NCBI GenBank assembly: GCA_030267965.1
Contig: BRYA01000639.1
Location: forward strand, 4,824 to 34,446
Source: Triparma columacea
Lineage: Eukaryota; Sar; Bolidophyceae; Parmales; Triparmaceae
Length of the DNA stretch: 29,623 nt
Direction: 5' to 3'
The notes beneath the pieces are model-generated. The model saw only the letters and a list, made by a program, of their open reading frames with translations. It searched no databases and had not been told where the DNA came from. The translations under genes were made by a program, and so were the position numbers. This document shows positions 21,476 through 29,623 of the stretch, piece by piece; position 1 is the first letter of the stretch, and every line of letters begins with the position of its first letter.

Positions 21476-23325
21476 TCTCACGGTCGCAACGACCTGGCGA
21501 CCTAAATTTGGCGAGGCAGCTTCGATTTGCATCGAAATTATTGGATCGTGCAAGGAGGTTCGAATCATGAAGAAACCCCTCCCGCTGTCTGTCGTGATGC
21601 GAATTCCCTCCTTGTTGTGAGGGTCGAACTCCCAACCTTCGATGGAGGCGGCCTCCTTTGTTATTGCGGAAGAAATTTGCTCATAGAGGCTTACTTTGTC
21701 GTATGTCTCTTTGACGGCCATGCGAAGCTACGAGGAGCGGTGAGGAGCGGTGAGGAACGGTGAGGAGCGAAGCGACGACGAGAGCGCTTAAGGTTAGGTC
21801 TTTGCTTTGCATTTGTTTCGTGTGTTTTCATTCTTACCTCCTCCTCGAACCCTGCATCTTCGAAGTCCTCGATGATGCCCTTACTGTTATTTTCAGCTAC
21901 GAAGCACGCTACGAGGAGGGCAGTGAATGTTCCGTCGTCGCAGTAGTTATTATCTTTGAATGCTCCGTGGCCGCTCGTCTCCATTGCTAGGGGGACCTCC
22001 TCCCCTATAGCGCTTAGACGCTGCGACAAGTGGGGCGAGGGAATCGTGACAATAGTGCATGAGAATTTGGATTTTGGGTTTTGCGTTTGATCCTCAACCA
22101 TTCCTTCTCACCTTGGCCTCATTGATGACGTTTAGGTAGCCTTTTTTGAAGCGCACCTGTGAGCCTCCCGCACGGGCGATGAAAGACTCAAGGTTTATGC
22201 TGGTGACACTGTCAGTCACGATCTTCGCGGTAGAGTCCCCATTTTTTTCCAGAATGATTTGAGAGCATAGAGCGATGAGCCTGTTCCTGTTGACCTCTTT
22301 GTACGTCTCCCCATTCCTCAATACTATGCCGCATCGATCACCGTCGGTATCGAGGAGGATAGCAAGATCCACGCTGCCTACCTGCTCACAGTACTTGATG
22401 GTCCTCCTCATCATGCTCTTCGATTCGGGGTTCGGCGGTCCAAAGGGGAACGTACCGTCAGGTTCAGCGTCCAACTGCGACAAGAGGAGCGGAATGTTAG
22501 TTATGACAGAATGTTAGTTATATATATCTTGCAGAATGTCATCCTTGCGACGATTTATCACTTCTTGCCTATTCCCACCTCCATCACGTTTGCACCGAGA
22601 TCTCGAAAGACTCTCGACACGATAAATCCGCTGCCGCAACCAGTAGATAGGACGACATTGAGGTTCTTCAGGGGAAGAATTCGTGAAGTGCGTCGTCGGA
22701 AGGTTTCGATCAGATGAGACTGGTAAGTCGGGACGAAATCAACCACCATTGGGGGGGGAGGGGGGTCGAGACTATCGTCGTCGTTGCTTTCGTCGACCTC
22801 AGCATCCTCAAGGATTTTTCTGACTTCTTCTTTCTCAAGGCCTCGGGCCATGTACTTCGTATCGTGAATATACATCTTAAATCCATTCTTATCCGCTGGC
22901 AAATGGGAAGCCGTCACCATTATAGCCCCGTCGTATTTCGAAGTAGTAGTTGCATAGAACATTGAAGGTGTCGTAGTAACCGACTTGCAAAGATCCACCC
23001 TACAACCCACGCTTGACAAACCCTGCATGAGATGGAAAACCAGCTCTTCACCGTGGATCCTAGGGTCGTGCCCAATTATGCAACGGGGACAAGGAGTAGA
23101 TTGGGTCTTGAAGATACGGCCAAGCGATCTTCCGATCCTAATGGTTGCCTCAGTTGTTAGTGATACACCGACCTCTCCTCGAATGTCACTCCCAGAAAGT
23201 AGGTTTGTTATAGGCACCACCAAGGGATGCGTTGCGGGAAAAACGACTAACAGGATGATAATAATAGAATAGATCGAGAGTGTGGAGAAGGCGAGGACCT
23301 TCTCCTGGAGGATTTTCAAGCGCAT
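21392..23325 (-). CDS. Alpha-D-phosphohexomutase, plant-chloroplast-type PGM/PMM
   Basis: Four exons on the minus strand: 23325-22579, 22474-22112, 22020-21838 and 21727-21392 (542 aa), all introns phase 0. Phosphohexomutases move phosphate between C1 and C6 of glucose or mannose phosphates. Motifs: SGSDIRG near the start, catalytic serine in TASHLP (S140), metal loop DTDGDRCG (D291, D293, D295), sugar loop ETSGHGAF (384-391), and a C-terminal phosphate-binding domain with SGRGFFMIRTSLHDP. The order and wording resemble plant chloroplast members annotated as phosphoglucomutase or phosphomannomutase. Residues ~14-34 are a strong hydrophobic segment, fitting a signal peptide or anchor; in an ochrophyte this could be the first part of a plastid-targeting presequence. 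Donor choice for exon 1 (GAG then GTGGGA) joins GANVME to LDAEPDGTFP as the family expects. Confidence 0.92.
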
Positions 23326-23936
23326 TGTCGAGAAATGTCTTATTGAAAGAAAGGTTTATGGAAACAAAAGCTGTGTGACTAACTATACGTCCCTTTCTTG
23401 TAAAGCTGGTGCCAATGTCAGCCAATTTTATAAATGTTGAAATATTAAGTGGCTCAAATGTGTTCAAAGGTTTTTTATTCATTTGATCGAACTGAAACTA
23501 TCAATGGAATCAAATTGTAATTTCTCAAAATTGCTGTAAATATCTTTTTTTCATCAATGTTATTTTTATTAAAACACTCACTAAGATTTTTAATTTGTTT
23601 AATTATATACACAAGAATATATTGATCATCAAAAATACATTTGAAAAAATTATATATTTTTTATTTTACAATAACATTTATTCATTAACTTTCGTAATCA
23701 TGTCAGTACAACAGATCAATAAAAGATATAAATTTGGCTTAGAAAATTGGTTTTGACTGTAACAACAACCTCAGAATTTTTTCGGTGAATTGTTACATGA
23801 ATTTTATCAGGATTTATATAGAAATATTGTCCAACGGAGAGGGTTCTACACAATCCTCGCACTAAGATTCCGCGTATCATCTTTAACATCGTTATATCAT
23901 ACTCTTCATACGCACATATCCACGTTATCGAAAATT
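23326..23936. other. AT-rich divergent spacer, no gene seen
   Basis: About 611 bp separate divergent ATGs. From ~23500 to ~23780 the sequence is strongly AT-rich with long T and A runs, unlike the GC-balanced surroundings. The plus frame is open from 23790 but begins at TTG and shows no coding character before the ATG at 23937. It presumably holds both promoters; TATATA-type strings are too common here to single one out. Confidence 0.6.
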
Positions 23937-24948
23937 ATGGCTTCGGGGAAACACCTCGGCTTTTCCATCCTCCACATTCTCTGTGTCTTGCAATCCGTTT
24001 GGGCTTGGACGCTCCCCCCCTCCCGTCATTATTACCTGAATCCCACCTCATTATACTCTAATTCCGAAGATACTGCTAAATTCGTCCCAATTTTGTCCCT
24101 TCCAGAAACACCCTCGACCTCCTCGATGCCTCCTGCCGCAATTCTTTTCGACGCGTCTCCCGGTGTAGTCGAAGGTAAGAACTGATGAAGACGCTCTACA
24201 TCAACAAAAATCCAACCTTAAACGCCCCCTTTCCCTCCCTCCTCACCGCCCCAAGATGTCAGGTCCAGGCTTCCTATTGGAAGCTTTTGTGTGTCAGTAA
24301 ATACCCCTAGTGACGACAACCTAACGGTTGAGGGTCTACTTACGAGAGTTAGGGGCTATGTGCAGTTGATGCATCCTGAGCCGTCCCTGGACGTCGTAAC
24401 TACAGTATCCAACGTGCCGTCCCTCCCATCTCCCTCCACCCCAGCCTCCCCTCCTTCACCCCCGGTCTGTTTCTTCTCATCCTACCCTCCAGAGGAGGTG
24501 TCTTCAACAATTTCAAGAATACGTCCCCTAGGCCTTGACCTTGCCTTTGCGGTGGAGGTGCCGCCTGCGTTGCCAAAAAGCATAGGTTACCTCCTATCGG
24601 AGATCCGGGACGATCACCGGGAGGCGAGCAAAGCACCTCAGGAGCGGGACTACGATATTGCTATTGGTGTGGGGGTTGCAATTGCCGGTTTTGTGGGTTC
24701 TTACGCTTGGGAAACTTACAGGTGAGCGGCGAATGGGGGAGGCGGCGAATGGGGGAGGGCGAGCGGCGAAGGGAATACGGCGAATAAAGCGGAAATACGA
24801 AGCTAGGCGCAGGAAGGGATTGACTATGAACTCTTCACCCCTAACCTTCTTTGCGACGCCGCTCATTCGCTACCCCCAACTGCCCCTCAGGTTGTGGAAG
24901 GAAGGCGCCCTCTACCTACCCCCTCCCTTTGATTCTCTCGTCAACTGA
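23937..24948 (+). CDS. Secretory-signal single-pass membrane protein, possibly plastid-targeted
   Basis: Three exons: 23937-24174, 24256-24721 and 24891-24948 (253 aa; phases 1, 2). The N-terminus MASGKHLGFSILHILCVLQ ends in SVWA, then WTLPPSRHYYLNPTSLYSN. An alanine followed by an aromatic residue and a Ser/Pro/Arg-rich stretch resembles the bipartite ASAFAP-type plastid presequence of ochrophytes, where F is usual and W or Y are tolerated. The middle part has a Pro/Ser-rich linker, and IAIGVGVAIAGFVGSYAW near the C-terminus is a transmembrane helix, leaving a ~25-residue tail (TYRLWKEGALYLPPPF). I do not recognise a domain. Its stop lies 45 bp from the stop of the J-domain gene. Confidence 0.75.
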
Positions 24949-24993
24949 ATCGCGTCCTAAAAAACGAATAATTGACTATAATCACAACAACAA

Positions 24994-25872
24994 TTATATC
25001 ACTATTCTCACGTTCCCAGCTTCGTCAACGCTCACCTCGCTGAACATTGACCTATCACCCTGCACAAGTGGCCTCCCGTCCTTCCCGTCCCAAATGCCTT
25101 CCCCCCCTTCCATGAAATCTCCTCCCCCCTCCCCCTCTCCGCCCGCCACCTTGCCATCGTAAAGACCTCTCATTTCTTCGTCCCCCAAGGTGTCGTACGC
25201 CTCCTGGACAAGGAGGAACATCTCGTGGTCCCCTCCGTCCCTGTCAGGGTGCCAGCGCAAGGATCTTTCGCGAAATGCGCTGCTGATCTCTTTTGCCGAA
25301 GCCTTCCATCTCCTCTCCCCCAACCCCAGACGGACATACAAATTAGGATCCTTGACCTGACTCCTCTCGTACTCCTCCATCTTTGCCCTCAGTTCCTCCC
25401 GCAACTCAAGCTCAGAAGCAGACACAACTCTGTCTGTCACCAGCCCACCCTCCCCCCCCACTCTGGGATCAGGAGCAGGCATACATCCTGGTATTAACTT
25501 GCACGCCTGCAGCCCGACTGCATTTATGTCGCTGTCTTCGAAGAACTCAATGAGATGCCCTCTCCCCCTCCCCCTCCCGTACCCGCTTACCCAAAACTCA
25601 TCAACCTTCTTTCGCTTCCACCTTCTATTACACCTTGGTGCCTCCTCATCGTTACATATGTAGTCCATAATCTCTTCAATGTCCTCATCTACCATACCAT
25701 TCCACTCGGCGAATGCAGTGACGCTGTCGTAGACCTCCTGCCCGTGCATTACTCTAATCGGATTGTCATAGCCATCAATAAAAAGTGTGTAAATGACGTG
25801 TGACAGCAATTGACTGCTGCAGGTCTTCGCTGCGATAGTCGCTGCAACCACAAAGAAGACGTAGCCCCGCAT
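24994..25872 (-). CDS. J-domain (DnaJ/HSP40-like) protein with signal peptide
   Basis: One exon, 292 aa from the ATG at 25872. MRGYVFFVVAATIAAKTCSS is a likely signal peptide. A ~140-residue N-terminal region follows (FIDGYDNPIRVMHG, AEWNGMVDEDIEEIMDYIC, three further cysteines) that I do not recognise. The J domain spans about 177-240: LYVRLGLGERRWKASAKEI, the HPD motif at 208-210 (LRWHPDRDGGD), and LVQEAYDTLGDEEMRGLYD. It would stimulate an Hsp70 ATPase, most likely in the ER lumen or another compartment reached through the ER. There is no C-terminal KDEL-type signal, no Gly/Phe linker and no zinc-finger module, so it is a type III (class C) J protein. The C-terminus is Gly/Glu-rich. The gene has no intron, unlike most neighbours. 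Confidence 0.87.
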   Translation of the reverse strand: MRGYVFFVVAATIAAKTCSSQLLSHVIYTLFIDGYDNPIRVMHGQEVYDSVTAFAEWNGMVDEDIEEIMDYICNDEEAPRCNRRWKRKKVDEFWVSGYGRGRGRGHLIEFFEDSDINAVGLQACKLIPGCMPAPDPRVGGEGGLVTDRVVSASELELREELRAKMEEYERSQVKDPNLYVRLGLGERRWKASAKEISSAFRERSLRWHPDRDGGDHEMFLLVQEAYDTLGDEEMRGLYDGKVAGGEGEGGGDFMEGGEGIWDGKDGRPLVQGDRSMFSEVSVDEAGNVRIVI

Positions 25873-26011
25873 TTTGTCCACAGCCCCCCTTCCCTTATGT
25901 CCGTAATGGACAAGAGCACTGTTAAGAGCAAACCGGTGTAAGGACCTTGGGAAATACTCGCCCTTTATTTATTTTTATTTTTTTATTTTGCAAAAAGTTG
26001 GATATTGAGAG
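25873..26011. promoter_or_regulatory. Shared upstream region of J-protein gene and MORN5
   Basis: The 139 bp between divergent ATGs include an A/T-rich block (about 25962-25990, TTTATTTATTTTTATTTTTT) 20-50 bp before the MORN5 ATG. This is a positional inference. Confidence 0.35.
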
Positions 26012-26664
26012 ATGGACTTTGATCACTGGAAATACGATGGAAAGTATGAAAACGGCAAATACGAGGACAATTCTGGTGTATACTCATACAAGGATGGGTC
26101 CAAGTTCGTCGGTAGCCTGAAGAATGGTGCATTTCATGGGACAGGCAAGCTCTTCCTTCCAGGAGGGGGTTGGTTTGAAGGAGTTTGGGAGAAGGGAAAG
26201 ACTATATCGGGGAAATACGTGTTCGAGGACGAATTGGAGTACAAAGAGGGTGGCGACTGGGAATACTGTGACGGGAAAAATGACAGGAGGTTTGCCAAGG
26301 AGATCCAGGAAAATCGGTTAGCAAGGTAAGTGAGGGGAGATGGGCTCTGGGATGGGAGCTTCAATTCTTAACACACAAAACCCTTTGCTCGTCCATATGC
26401 AGTCCAAGTGGGGGCGTTTACAGAAACAAATCCCTGCCCGAGGACGTATTTTTGAAGGATGGGTGTTACGATGCTGGGATCGGTTACTTCGACACACGGG
26501 ACGACAGCATATACTCGTTCGGAGACAATAAGTTTATGCGAGAAGCTACAGAGGAGGAAATTGAATTCTTCCAGGGTAAGGCGAGCACATCCAAAAATAC
26601 AGCAAAGGGTCTTCCAGTGGAGGACGAAGGAAAATATGACGATGACAGTGGGTATTTAAGCTAA
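26012..26664 (+). CDS. MORN5: MORN repeat-containing protein 5
   Basis: Two exons, 26012-26325 and 26403-26664 (191 aa, phase 2 join). MORN repeats are seen as GVYSYKDGSKFVGSLKNGAF, HGTGKLFLPGGGWFEGVW and ISGKYVF. After them comes WEYCDGKNDRRFAKEI, and then DGCYDAGIGYFDTRDDSIY. This combination, and the length, match animal MORN5, where a WHYCDG..DRRF block and a KGYYDCGDGFYNP-like block follow the repeats. MORN5 is a small axoneme- or sperm-flagellum-associated protein, so the organism or one of its stages is probably flagellated. The C-terminal ~25 residues (acidic, Ser/Lys) are lineage-specific. The stop is only 25 bp from the stop of the opposite gene. Confidence 0.9.
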
Positions 26665-26689
26665 TAGGAGAGCCATGACCGCCGAATCT

Positions 26690-28974
26690 TTACCCATTAC
26701 TTGACTGTTGTTGCATCATTGCCTGCTGCTGCATCATTGCCTGCTGCTGCATCATTGCCTGTTGCGGGTTCATCATCATCCCCCCCATCATTTGCTGCCC
26801 CATCTGCCCCACCGGTTGCATCCCTTGGTTCGCCATCTGCTGCATCCTCTGTTGCGCTTGCATCGCCTGCATCTGCTGTTGTTGCATCATCTGTTGTTGC
26901 ATCATCTGTTGCTGCATCGCCATCTGCTGCTGTTGCGCCTGGACCTGTGCCTGGTACTGCTGCTGCTGGTTTTGTGCCATAACCGCCGCGCCCTGCCCGA
27001 CCTGCTGGTATGGTGCCATAACCGCCGCGCCCTGCCCGACCTGCTGGTATGGTGCCATAACCGCCGCGCCCTGCCCGACCTGCTGGTATTGTGCCATAAC
27101 CGCCGCGCCCTGCCCGACCTGCCCCCCCGAGCTCGCCGGAGTGAGCTGTTGAGCCTCGGGCTCAGGTGCGACCTTGGTACCACCAAACACTTTCTTTTTG
27201 ACGCTACTCAATACGCCTTTGTCTTCGAGGTCTTCTTTGTGCAGGACGAGTCCCATTGTCTTGTCAGCCTCTTTGGCGCCCTCCTTCGTGTCAGGGAGGC
27301 AGACAAGTTTAGGGTACCTCTGCGACGAGTAAATGAATCGCGAAAGGGTTGGCAAGTTGGGTGAGATTATGGCAAAAGTAAGGTAGGTGTGAGACCATGA
27401 GACGTGAAGCAAGTCAGAAACGAAAATCCGCTCGGGGGCTTTAAAAAGGAGGCGCCGGACTCGTAACTCTGCTTCTCGTTTCACCTCACCTTCTCAAACT
27501 TCTCCTTTCCTTTCTTCACGGTGAGCTGGTAGATGACGTAGGAGAAAATTAAACTATAAACCCAACCTTGACACTTGACTATAATCCACTCCATGATGAA
27601 GCCCGACCCCAGACCGTAATCATCATCACCGCTCATTGCGATGATTAGTCCGATTATCCAGAATATGCATGAGAGAATGAAGAAAAACGTCAGGAAGCAG
27701 GTCCCGAGAGCCTCGACGCAACACCCGAGCCACTACGTGCAGCGAGTGACCGGAGGCAATAAATGAGAGGGGGAGGAGGAGCTATATCTACAATACACAG
27801 CACGATGTTCAACTAACCAACTCAACCCGTGAGTTCCTCGCAGCCCCTTGCCCGCCCCCTCTCACCTTGTTCTTGTTCTGGACGCACCCGCACTCCGCGC
27901 ATGTCTTCAGGCACTGGTCGTAAATGAATGCGCAGATACCCAGTATCATGAGGGTGACCCATATGTTAGCCTTCTCGCAGGCCCTATCCACGTCATCCGG
28001 GGTGTAGAAGTAGCACTCCATCTTATCACAGAGGTCGTCAGACAACTCGTCCATGCTAGCCCGGTGGTCCCCGCAGTCAAGGTAGTCCCCATCCTCAGCG
28101 CTGGCGGACCCATAGATCTTCCTGGCTAAGCCCCTCTTCATTTTCTCCGGGCAGATTATGGCCCCGCACTGCTCCTCTGAATACCCTGAGCTCATCACGT
28201 TGTCGTAAGCCTCATTGTAGTCATCCTCGTGGCACGGGTTCTCACCACAGAAGCCGGACCAGTACTGGTCCTCTCCACACGGGATATCGCAGATGTACTG
28301 ATGTTTTAAAACATCATGCTTGAATATTACAGTCATCATGAAGGTGAACCCCAAGGAGCAGAACATCACAGCCAGGCGCTGGGGGGGGAGGTGAGAGAGG
28401 GAAGTAAGCGGGCCATTAAAAAGCACACGATTGACACACAGAGGGGTGGAATACGAACCTCCTTATGAGAGTAAGGGTGAAGTGGGTGAGAAAAGAAGCA
28501 CGAGAGCAGCTGTCGGGGAGGAGAGAGGGGGAGGGGGGGGGATTGGGGGCTGGTGCTTAGTTGACGTTGGTGCGTCGCGGTCGGTGGGGGGGGGGAGCCA
28601 GTACCTGGTGCTGCTGCCTGATGTAGGCTACAAAGTTTGACCGCTTGGTGCCATCAGTACCGGGGAGTCCCCTTTAATCGAAGAGAGGGGTGCGAGAGAG
28701 GATGCGAGAGAGGATGCGAGAGAGGATGCGAGAGAGGATGCGAGAGAGGATGCGAGAGAGGATGCGAGAGAGGATGCGAGAGGCAAGCGAGTGTTGGTAG
28801 ATTATCTGCCGAACGTCCCGTTGGGAGGGTTTTTCTACATCCACACTCATGTCGATGGGGGGGGGGGGTGGAGACTTACCACTTTGGGTTGTGGAGGAAG
28901 CCGTCGATAACCCTCTCTTCCCACAACAGCTTTGAGGAAGCTCCGATAGCGAGGAAGGACTTCGTTTCTACCAT
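26690..28974 (-). CDS. Four-pass membrane protein with Cys-rich loop and Gln/Met-rich repetitive tail
   Basis: Five exons on the minus strand: 28974-28880, 28671-28605, 28378-27866, 27732-27490 and 27319-26690 (515 aa; phases 2, 0, 0, 0). TM1 ~55-75 (LAVMFCSLGFTFMMTVIF), a ~115-residue loop with ten cysteines and many acidic residues, TM2 ~191-210 (NIWVTLMILGICAFIYD), TM3 ~228-255 (CFLTFFFILSCIFWIIGLI) and TM4 ~268-292. Both ends are then on the same side, probably the cytosol. The tail holds four copies of a 13-residue unit (VGQGAAVMAPYQQ type) and a Q/M-rich low-complexity part (MMQQQA repeats) of prion-like composition. No family is recognised. Ten loop cysteines suggest disulphides outside the cytosol. 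The 5' exons are supported by exact phase and by GTAAGT and AAAG splice sites. Confidence 0.8.
26705..26775. repeat. 18-bp repeats coding MMQQQA
   Basis: Three successive copies of TGCTGCTGCATCATTGCC-type units sit at the very end of the Gln-rich gene and encode MMQQQA on the minus strand. The rest of the tail upstream is also CAG/CAA/ATG-rich. Confidence 0.85.
26974..27122. repeat. Four-copy 39-bp tandem repeat
   Basis: Units start at 26974, 27013, 27052 and 27091 (plus coordinates) and are nearly identical. On the minus strand each encodes 13 residues of the VGQGAAVMAPYQQ type, differing mainly at the PY/QY/QN position. The coding period is in frame. Confidence 0.95.
28691..28783. repeat. 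Eight-unit 12-bp tandem repeat inside an intron
   Basis: TGCGAGAGAGGA repeats start at 28691 and recur every 12 bp; the last unit diverges. The array lies in intron 1 of the four-pass membrane gene. On the sense (minus) strand it reads as C/T-rich CATCCTCTCTCG units ending about 20 nt before the acceptor, so it likely serves as the polypyrimidine tract. Confidence 0.95.
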
Positions 28975-29220
28975 TGTGGTGGATATTGGGGTGGCTTTGG
29001 GGCAACGGCCAGAAGCGAAGAAGAAACTTCTGGTCTGGATGTCTGGATCTGGCCTGAAGAAAAGCGGAAATTTAGCCAAACAGGTGTTCAGGTTGGGAAA
29101 ACCACAAGGCCACTTCAAGGCCTAAGAAGGCGCCGCACATCAGGAACCCCCGCATTCCCCCCACTTTATTCTACCTCCCCCACCCGGCGGCATCCCAACG
29201 ACACGTCCTCTTTTTGCAGA
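28975..29220. promoter_or_regulatory. Divergent spacer, membrane-protein gene / F5/8C-like gene
   Basis: These 246 bp separate two ATGs. The minus frame stays open through much of it from a non-ATG codon, so an upstream exon of the membrane-protein gene is possible. The right end (TCTTTTTGCAG just before the ATG at 29221) looks like a 3' splice site, hinting at a 5'-leader intron for the next gene. Confidence 0.35.
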
Positions 29221-29623
29221 ATGATTGCTCCCCTTAACATCCTCATTTTAATCTGTGTTCTGTATCTGACCCCTTTCGTTTCGTGTCAGGGGTATTTAGT
29301 AAACCGCGAGTACACATGGTACCGTCTATCGCTTATTACGGGACCCACAACTGGATGGGAAACGTATGTTTATGAAATTGAATGGTGGTCTGCTGATGAT
29401 CAAGACGTCTCATCAACTTGCAACCCATCTGCGGGGAACTCTGGGGGCTCTGTTGGAAACGCAATAGATGGGAGCGAATCTACAAAGTATCGAAGCAGGA
29501 ACGGTGATACAGCTAACTTTGATTACATCACGTGTGAATTTGATCAACCACTTGAGCTAGGTGAGGCTTCATTCACATGCCGCTATAAAACCGCGTAGCC
29601 CCTACTTTTCTCGTTGCTTTCTA
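29221..29623 (+). CDS. Secreted F5/8 type C (discoidin)-like protein, cut by window edge
   Basis: The ATG at 29221 begins a clear signal peptide (MIAPLNILILICVLYLTPF, cleavage likely after VSC). What follows resembles a galactose-binding/discoidin fold: WYRLSLITGPTTGWETYVY, IEWWSADD, then GNAIDGSESTKYRSRNG and FDYITCEFDQPLEL. The A-x-D-G...T-x-(W/Y) and C/I-x-F-D/G-Q-P pattern is the usual core of F5/8C domains. It probably binds a carbohydrate or other extracellular ligand. The apparent stop at 29596 is likely intronic: a GTGAGG donor at 29561 (phase 1, exon 1 29221-29560) cuts the domain before its end, so the gene continues past the window. An acceptor-like TTTTTGCAG directly before the ATG makes an upstream exon possible. 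Confidence 0.65.

Noticed and set aside
21548..21560. GGTTCGAATC string resembling a tRNA T-loop
   Set aside because: It lies in a phosphohexomutase exon; the flanks do not form T or acceptor stems and no anticodon arm is present.
23790..23936. N-terminal extension of the plastid-like gene from 23790
   Set aside because: The upstream frame begins at TTG and would bury the clear signal peptide that starts at the ATG at 23937.
26708..27364. Leu/His-rich 218-codon plus-strand ORF
   Set aside because: It is the antisense of the Gln/Met-rich exon (CAG/CAT repeats read backwards), with no independent support.
28691..28783. CRISPR-like array
   Set aside because: The units are 12 bp, contiguous and without spacers; this is a eukaryotic minisatellite.
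28637..29125. Plus-strand ORF with ERGC repeats
   Set aside because: It begins at a non-ATG codon and translates the 12-bp tandem array that sits in an intron of the opposite-strand gene; the flanks are antisense to real exons.

Overview
This is a nuclear eukaryotic window of about 29.6 kb. It is gene-dense and carries 14 protein-coding genes plus one relic. Thirty-seven introns are resolved in eleven of the genes. They are mostly 70-150 nt (a few up to 417 nt), start with GTGAG or GTAAG, and end after a C/T-rich tract, often in TCGCAG. The gene mix is cactin, kinesin, a double-length ABCG transporter, a DGAT2-family acyltransferase, a ZIF1-like MFS carrier, a plant-chloroplast-type phosphohexomutase, a fungal-type cystathionine gamma-synthase and MORN5. 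One secreted protein has an aromatic residue directly after its signal peptide. Together these suggest a small-genome photosynthetic stramenopile (ochrophyte, perhaps bolidophyte- or pelagophyte-like) that has or had a flagellum. That placement is inference. No rRNA, tRNA, CRISPR or bacterial features were seen.

Layout, left to right: (1) 1-1093, minus, an unidentified ORF running off the left edge; (2) 1094-2607, a pyrimidine-rich spacer; (3) 2608-7128, plus, a six-exon ABCG transporter; (4) 7236-8522, minus, a DGAT2-like acyltransferase; (5) 8682-10915, plus, cactin; (6) 10981-12447, minus, an unidentified five-exon gene with an N-terminal signal-like segment; (7) 12701-14765, plus, a compact kinesin with a Cys-rich insert; (8) 14963-17928, plus, a cystathionine gamma-synthase; (9) 18008-18340, plus, a multicopper-oxidase relic; (10) 18444-18782, minus, a small acidic protein; (11) 18922-21262, plus, an MFS transporter; (12) 21392-23325, minus, a phosphohexomutase with a 77-bp duplication at its 3' end; (13) 23326-23936, an AT-rich divergent spacer; (14) 23937-24948, plus, a signal-peptide membrane protein that may be plastid-targeted; (15) 24994-25872, minus, a secretory-pathway J-domain protein; (16) 26012-26664, plus, MORN5; (17) 26690-28974, minus, a four-pass membrane protein with a Gln/Met-rich repetitive tail; (18) 29221 to the right edge, plus, a secreted F5/8C-like protein (partial).

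Genes alternate strand almost perfectly, giving convergent pairs with stops 25-130 bp apart and divergent pairs with short shared upstream regions. There is no sign of a metabolic cluster: the neighbours belong to unrelated processes, namely membrane transport, lipid synthesis, splicing, motors, methionine synthesis, sugar-phosphate metabolism, protein folding and cilium structure. Exon joins were worked out by eye from GT..AG sites, reading phase and family homology. Internal joins are good; first exons and 5' ends are less certain.
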